Part shown: positions 60,401 to 64,000 of the stretch, in pieces
Layout of the letters: each line of letters starts with the position of its first letter
How positions within the stretch are numbered: position 1 is the first letter of the stretch
Assembly: GCA_035222895.1 (NCBI GenBank)
Contig: JAVYIG010007517.1
Coordinates: 1 to 64,000, forward strand
Reading direction: 5' to 3'
Length of the DNA stretch: 64,000 nt
Origin: Strongylocentrotus droebachiensis
Lineage: Eukaryota > Echinodermata > Echinoidea > Camarodonta > Strongylocentrotidae
Program-made: the position numbers and the translations under genes
Notes under the pieces: model-generated
Told to the model about the DNA's origin: nothing
What the model saw: only the letters and a program-made list of their open reading frames with translations
Databases searched by the model: none

Positions 60401-62267
60401 GGGTATCAGAAAACAATGTGGTGCTTGGTTGATGTTGCGTCTCGATGTATGGTGTTGATGTTGCTCTTATCGTGTTAATTTGCTTAAAACTATTGTAAAT
60501 CTTATCACACTGACTCGTAAAACAATTCACTTACGTCAACATATTGTCATTAATATCAACTCATTTTTGCGTCTTGATATCATTTAAAAAGTATTCCGTC
60601 TCACAGTCGTCTCACCTGCAATATTTCTGGTAAATAGAAAAGGTGATACGAAACCTTTCTTTCTCTCTCACTCTTTCTCTCGCTCTCTCTCTCCTCCCTC
60701 CCTCTCTCTCTTTCTCTTCAATCATTTTTTTCTTGGCTCATATTTCACGATGGCTAGGGGTCATCTTGGTAAGCATCGCGCTATTTCTTCATCAAATTTG
60801 CATCAGTAATGGCGATGTGGTAATTACTGTGGCGCAAAATTGCCCCGAGGAGTATAACACTCCTTTTTTTTTGGGGGGGGGGGTGTCACTTCGCCGTACG
60901 CGGTTCAACGGCCTGCCCGTGAATAATTGCACGAGATGATGACGGTAAAATTATAACTTAGACTTGTCCAATTGTTGACGAGGGAGTAAACAGTTAAAGA
61001 TCTCCTTCTTCCTTTGGCAGTTTCCGTCTGTTTACTTCCGTTTGGTAGGGAACCAAATTACCAACAGTCGAATTTCGTATTACTACTAATAATGTTTACA
61101 TTAGTTTAAAGGTAAAGACCAGTATTGGTAACGCCCCAATTTCAAAAAATGAAATGGAAGCTCTCATTACCAATCATGTGAAAGAATATGTTTTGACTAA
61201 TACATGATGATAACAAATTTGCCGGGAAACCGCCTACTAATTCATATATTTGGTAAATTTGTTTCTCTCATGGTCGTGTGAGAGATATAGGGTAGTCCCG
61301 TATACAGTATACGGTGTATAGTGCTTGTAACTTTACGAAGAATGGGCCAAATTTCTTATCATTTTGATGATTCCAGAACCTTGCAGATGCTAGATGCTAG
61401 ATGATCAACCTTTTCTGATCGATTCCACAACGTTTCTTTCACAATGCAATCGCATGACCATTACTGGTCTTTACCTTTAAGAATCATCATATTCATATCC
61501 CTGCCGATGATATTCTTATTTGGGTTTCAATTGGGACTTTTTTCCCCTGTAACATGTCGAAATAAATACCATTCTGTGAAACAGTAGACGACAGAATACA
61601 CCCTGTCTTCTTTGAAAAGTCGTGATGAAGGCGCAAGCTATATAGAATGACTCCACTATCCTCCACTACCACACCCTAAAGCTCATACCTCGCTACACCT
61701 GCAAAACAGTCCTCATCCTGTTTATGCATAATTACTTCTTAATCTAGATAGCAACCCTTTCCAAGAAAACAACATTTGTCTGCTATACAGTGTGAGTCAA
61801 AACAAGCATACAACTAGAAAATTGCTAATTATTTTTAAAATCATTTATGAACAGTAATTATTATACATCTTATGAAAGAGTGTTTGATCCCAAATCCTTT
61901 GGTATGTGGTCAGCCCTGAAGAAACGATTCGGGATATAACACTCTTTCAAAACATGTCTTTCGTTCATTTCTGACTTTTAAAATACATGACAATTTTCTG
62001 AGTGTAAACTTTTCTTTTTGACGGCGGCAAAATGTATTCGTATCAGCATAACTGACCTTAACCACTATTATCTGCTCAAGTGCAGATTATGACTTGTCTA
62101 CGAATTACCTCATGATAATTTGACTCAATGATGATGAGGATCTTGACTTATCTTCCATTGTTATTTTCTTGTATCTCCAATTTCTAGGTAACGGGTACAT
62201 CGAAGGCTCAGAACTGACCAGTTTCTTCAAGGAGCTGATCAAATCCAAACCCGGGAAAAATGAAGAG
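36332..62267 (+). CDS. Calbindin/calretinin/secretagogin-family EF-hand protein (first two exons, 3' partial)
   Basis: Exon 1 (36332-36422) and exon 2 (62188-62267) join in phase 1 inside the first EF-hand loop. Together they give 56 complete codons plus the shared Gly: a short N-terminus, then LTAEDFARVWEHF, the loop DEDGNGYIEGSE with Ca-binding positions D, D, G, Y, E filled, and LTSFFKELI as the exiting helix. The family has six EF-hands in about 260-300 residues and acts as a cytosolic Ca2+ buffer/sensor, often in neurons; Drosophila Cbp53E is a relative. The intron is 25.8 kb. The other EF-hands must lie beyond 64000. Which of the three vertebrate paralogues is closest cannot be decided. 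Confidence 0.88.
37311..37345 (+). repeat. (TC)n microsatellite
   Basis: Short TC repeat within a pyrimidine-rich stretch that continues loosely to 37740. Confidence 0.9.
38873..39709. mobile_element. TA-flanked TIR element with TTTAAACAAC subterminal repeats (837 bp)
   Basis: CACTGTTAGAA at the left and TTCTAACAGTG at the right are exact inverses and are flanked by TA on both sides. Both arms carry many copies of GTTGTTTAAA in both orientations; the centre (about 39200-39550) is unique. There is no transposase, so it is a non-autonomous element. Confidence 0.8.
40027..40062 (+). repeat. (TC)n microsatellite
   Basis: TC repeat with minor interruptions. Confidence 0.9.
47340..47690 (+). repeat. 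(GGTAGT)n minisatellite
   Basis: Degenerate units GGTAGTGGTAGT alternating with GGGAAGGTAGAGGTAG; a longer unit of about 70-80 bp repeats several times. The strand is G-rich with almost no C. Confidence 0.92.
48077..48201 (+). repeat. Three-copy minisatellite, about 42-bp unit
   Basis: Units begin GACTTCTACGA, GACCACTACGA and GACTTCTACGA and end near GTTCACATCAT. The third copy is the most diverged. Confidence 0.8.
49512..50199. mobile_element. CpG-dense TIR element, 688 bp
   Basis: Bounded by CAGTCCCATATA and its exact inverse TATATGGGACTG. Between them lie dozens of short degenerate units such as CCGGACCATCC, GGATCACCCCGG and GTGCCAACACGG, in both orientations, so nested hairpins can form. 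A perfect palindrome, GTTTTTGACCGTCAAAAAC, sits at about 50031. The open frames on both strands follow from the repeat period and are not genes. No clear target duplication. Confidence 0.8.
51981..52520 (+). repeat. (TAG)n microsatellite split by an insertion
   Basis: TAG/GTA repeats at 51981-52046 and again at 52416-52520; the middle is the TIR element at 52047-52415. Confidence 0.93.
52047..52415. mobile_element. hAT-like TIR element inserted in (TAG)n
   Basis: Ends CAGGCGCGTACGCAG and CCGTACGCCACTG are imperfect inverses. The 8 bases outside each end (ATAGTAGT and GTAGTAGT) agree at seven of eight, as an 8-bp duplication in a TAG array would. The interior is C-run rich and has no coding capacity. 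Confidence 0.7.
53024..53290 (+). repeat. Two (TC)n microsatellites
   Basis: TC repeats at 53024-53050 and 53242-53275 with unique sequence between. Confidence 0.9.
54449..54489 (+). repeat. (AG)n microsatellite
   Basis: Almost pure AG repeat, followed by (GACA)n-like sequence to 54525. Confidence 0.93.
55199..55490 (+). repeat. Tandem duplication, 144-bp period
   Basis: TCTACCCCCTGCCAAC, then CCAGTGTCTTGCTTTCTCCC, occurs in two adjacent copies within a pyrimidine-rich block. The frame that spans it is a by-product. Confidence 0.85.
56845..57545 (+). repeat. Three diverged copies of a longer repeat
   Basis: GGGTTATTCT...GGTAAAAGGGGCTTTATA, GGGTTATTCTATATTTGCAT...GTAAAGGGGACTTGATA and GGGATATTCTATATTTGTAT...GTAAAGGACGTTTGACA follow one another from about 56872, 57227 and 57475. 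They share order and wording but spacing is uneven. Confidence 0.55.
58380..58560 (+). repeat. ACACGA-rich degenerate repeat
   Basis: Many overlapping ACACGA/ACGACA units in a locally CpG-rich stretch; the open frames here arise from the period. The sequence from 58030 to 58990 is more GC-rich than its surroundings and may be one repeat-derived block. Confidence 0.5.
61110..61476. mobile_element. TTAA-flanked MITE, 367 bp (piggyBac-like)
   Basis: Flanked by TTAA at 61106-61109 and 61477-61480. Ends AGGTAAAGACCAGTA and TACTGGTCTTTACCT are exact inverses. It lies 711 bp before exon 2 of the calbindin-family gene and carries no coding frame. Confidence 0.85.
62188..62267 (+). CDS. Calbindin-family gene, exon 2
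   Basis: Preceded by a pyrimidine-rich acceptor (TCTCCAATTTCTAG) and followed by GTATGT. It completes EF-hand 1 with NGYIEGSELTSFFKELI and ends KPGKNEE in phase 0. The exact phase match with exon 1, 25.8 kb away, makes the pairing secure. Confidence 0.9.
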
Positions 62268-64000
62268 GTATGTTATATCGTAGGACATCGTAGGTCATCC
62301 TAGTGTATCGTATCATATCGTAGCATTAAAATCGCACTCGAAATAGGAAATCGAAACGTGCTTCATTTCTTGTCGATTTAATTGAGGGAATGATTATTAT
62401 TTTAACCGACAGTTTACATCTTCACAATATAACCTTGTTTAAATACCACCGCATTATAGTTAGACATTTTTGAGATCTTCTACTTGGATGTACCGTATTT
62501 TGTTTCGTCATTCAGTTTCTTCGTTTACCCTTTCGTTGGTTTGGGTCGGTAAATCAAGAAAACCGCCATTATCAATTAATCATACTAATTCCGTTCAACA
62601 TTTCGAGAAATCTAAAGTAAACTATACACAGCATGCCTCTAGCGGCTGCATTAAACACGCCAAAAATTGTTTCCACCACGCGTTTCTTTGATATCACGGT
62701 TTCGATATTAATGTGAGCACGCATATTTTTATTTCCCCCATCTCTGGCCTCCAATATGAAGCCACCTAAGTCTGATAAGTGGAGGCTGCTGCACTGGTCT
62801 TTGCTGGGCGTGATTAACCTAAGGCTCCGTTCATACATTGCACATTAAACCGCCCAAAGATAACCATCACGGCAAAATGAATGTTGGCAACCGGGGTGAA
62901 AACATGTGGAAACATTGTTACGACTACGCGCAACAAACCCCTCAAAGTGAATCCATGTCTATCATTGACTTAAAAGATGAAAAGTGCACTCCGTTGATGT
63001 GCTATTTTACCGTTGCCGTTTTTCGATTGTTGTTTTTTCACCCTGTTTTCCCCTTTTTTTTAATCGCGCCAAGCCTCACTTACACAATAACGGTACACCG
63101 GGTAAAAAAAACCAGAGCAGCGAAATTAATACCAATCTTACATGTAAATGACCAGTAAGGAGGTGGAGGGGAGGGGGAAAAAATAGCTGCCCGTAAAAAA
63201 ATGTCTTCCATGAGCGTAATGATATCTTTTTTGCGTTGTAAGAAATGACTACAGAAATGCGAAGTGAACTACACTAAATTCATTTTATTCGTAGTTTATT
63301 AAATTCATAATAATATATATAGATTACGTCATGGTATAGAGTTTATGATTATTTGGAAAATGTCTTTCTTCAATACCATGTGTATGGGTGACGAGGAGAT
63401 AGATGCAATTGTCATCGCCGTTGTCAATGACATTGTCACTGTCAATGTCATTTCTTTGAGGATGTTATACCGCGCGTTACGTGTGAACGGCGCTTTTTAT
63501 TTTTTGGCGCAGTCCCTCCAAAAGAGTTATTAGGCCTCCGTAGAAGACATCCACTTCATCGCAAGGTTCTCCCTCGAGAGGAAGCCTGAAATAATTCAGA
63601 AGGCTTACACCTCACCCGGGTTAGCCTGTCGAACAACGCGCTAAACCGTGCAGGGGAAAGGCATTCAACCAGGAGCATGGCTATGACAAAAACCATGCAA
63701 CCCTGATTAGTGAAAGGCCGGTAGGTGAGAAAGAGGGCACAAAGAAATACATTAGTTTGTCCAGTTTCCGGTTTATATGCACTGGAAAAGGAGAGAGAGA
63801 GAGGGAAGGGGAGGGAGGGGTGGCTGGAGGGAAGGGGGGAGGGGTGGATGGAGGGAAGGGGGAGTGGTGGTGACGATGGACGCCGTCAAAGTCTCTACAT
63901 GCTGCAGATGAGCATACTAGACAGAGGCCCTGGTGATAATATTATTGTCTCCTGTATAGCGCTCATTATCCCTCACATCATTAGCGCTCATTATCCCTTA
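62268..64000 (+). other. Start of intron 2 of the calbindin-family gene
   Basis: Mostly unique sequence with a GGGAGGGG-rich purine stretch at 63789-63870. No exon encoding EF-hand 2 was found before the window ends. Confidence 0.6.
62276..62326 (+). repeat. Short ATCGTA tandem repeat
   Basis: Five or so ATCGTA-type units starting 9 bp after the exon 2 donor. Confidence 0.7.

Larger units (their letters stand above)
36423..62187 (+). other. Intron 1 of the calbindin-family gene (25.8 kb)
   Basis: Runs from GTAAGA to TTCTAG. It contains the TIR elements at 38873-39709, 49512-50199, 52047-52415 and 61110-61476, minisatellites at 47340-47690, 48077-48201 and 55199-55490, and long stretches of unique AT-rich DNA (for example 40.1-43.9, 48.6-49.3, 50.5-51.9 and 53.5-54.2 kb). 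No further exon was recognised on either strand. Confidence 0.75.

Overview
The window is nuclear DNA from an animal. It is AT-rich, with long introns bearing standard GT-AG sites, very many (TC)n/(GA)n microsatellites, poly-C/poly-G runs, small terminal-inverted-repeat elements and tRNA-derived SINEs. This texture, with a CAP/EGF-like/ShKT mosaic protein and a calbindin-type EF-hand gene, suggests a marine invertebrate deuterostome, most likely an echinoderm. No species can be named from the sequence alone.

Two genes are supported, transcribed divergently from a spacer of about 12.4 kb. Gene 1 is on the minus strand (23927 down to about 338). Thirteen phase-compatible exons encode a secreted or membrane-anchored mosaic: signal peptide, basic propeptide ending in RSRR, CAP (SCP/CRISP-type) domain, Cys-rich hinge, EGF-like module, ShKT-like module, Thr/Pro-rich linker, second EGF-like module, and a C-terminal extracellular module I cannot name. 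If the last exon is read through, the protein is 639 residues and ends in a hydrophobic anchor-like tail. If a GT site in that exon is used, the gene runs off the left edge. Gene 2 is on the plus strand. Exon 1 (36332-36422) and exon 2 (62188-62267) lie either side of a 25.8 kb intron and give the N-terminus with the first EF-hand of a calbindin/calretinin/secretagogin-family protein; the rest is beyond the right edge.

Layout: 1-23.9 kb is gene 1 with its introns (intron 1 is 10.9 kb). 23.9-36.3 kb is intergenic, with microsatellites, one hAT-like MITE and a decayed LINE fragment. 36.4-62.2 kb is intron 1 of gene 2, with a TTTAAACAAC-rich TIR element, a GC-rich TIR element of 688 bp, minisatellites, a hAT-like element inside a (TAG)n array, and a TTAA MITE. 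62.3-64 kb is the start of intron 2 of gene 2.

The observations most worth a second look are: a tandem duplication of the 3' half of the main CAP exon, in which an older copy is split by a 208-bp TA-flanked MITE; a row of histone-3'-end-like stem-loops at 1.36-1.49 kb; the CpG-dense element at 49.5-50.2 kb; three TTAA-flanked MITEs; and two hAT-like MITEs with exact 8-bp target duplications. No rRNA, intact tRNA, CRISPR array or bacterial gene was seen.
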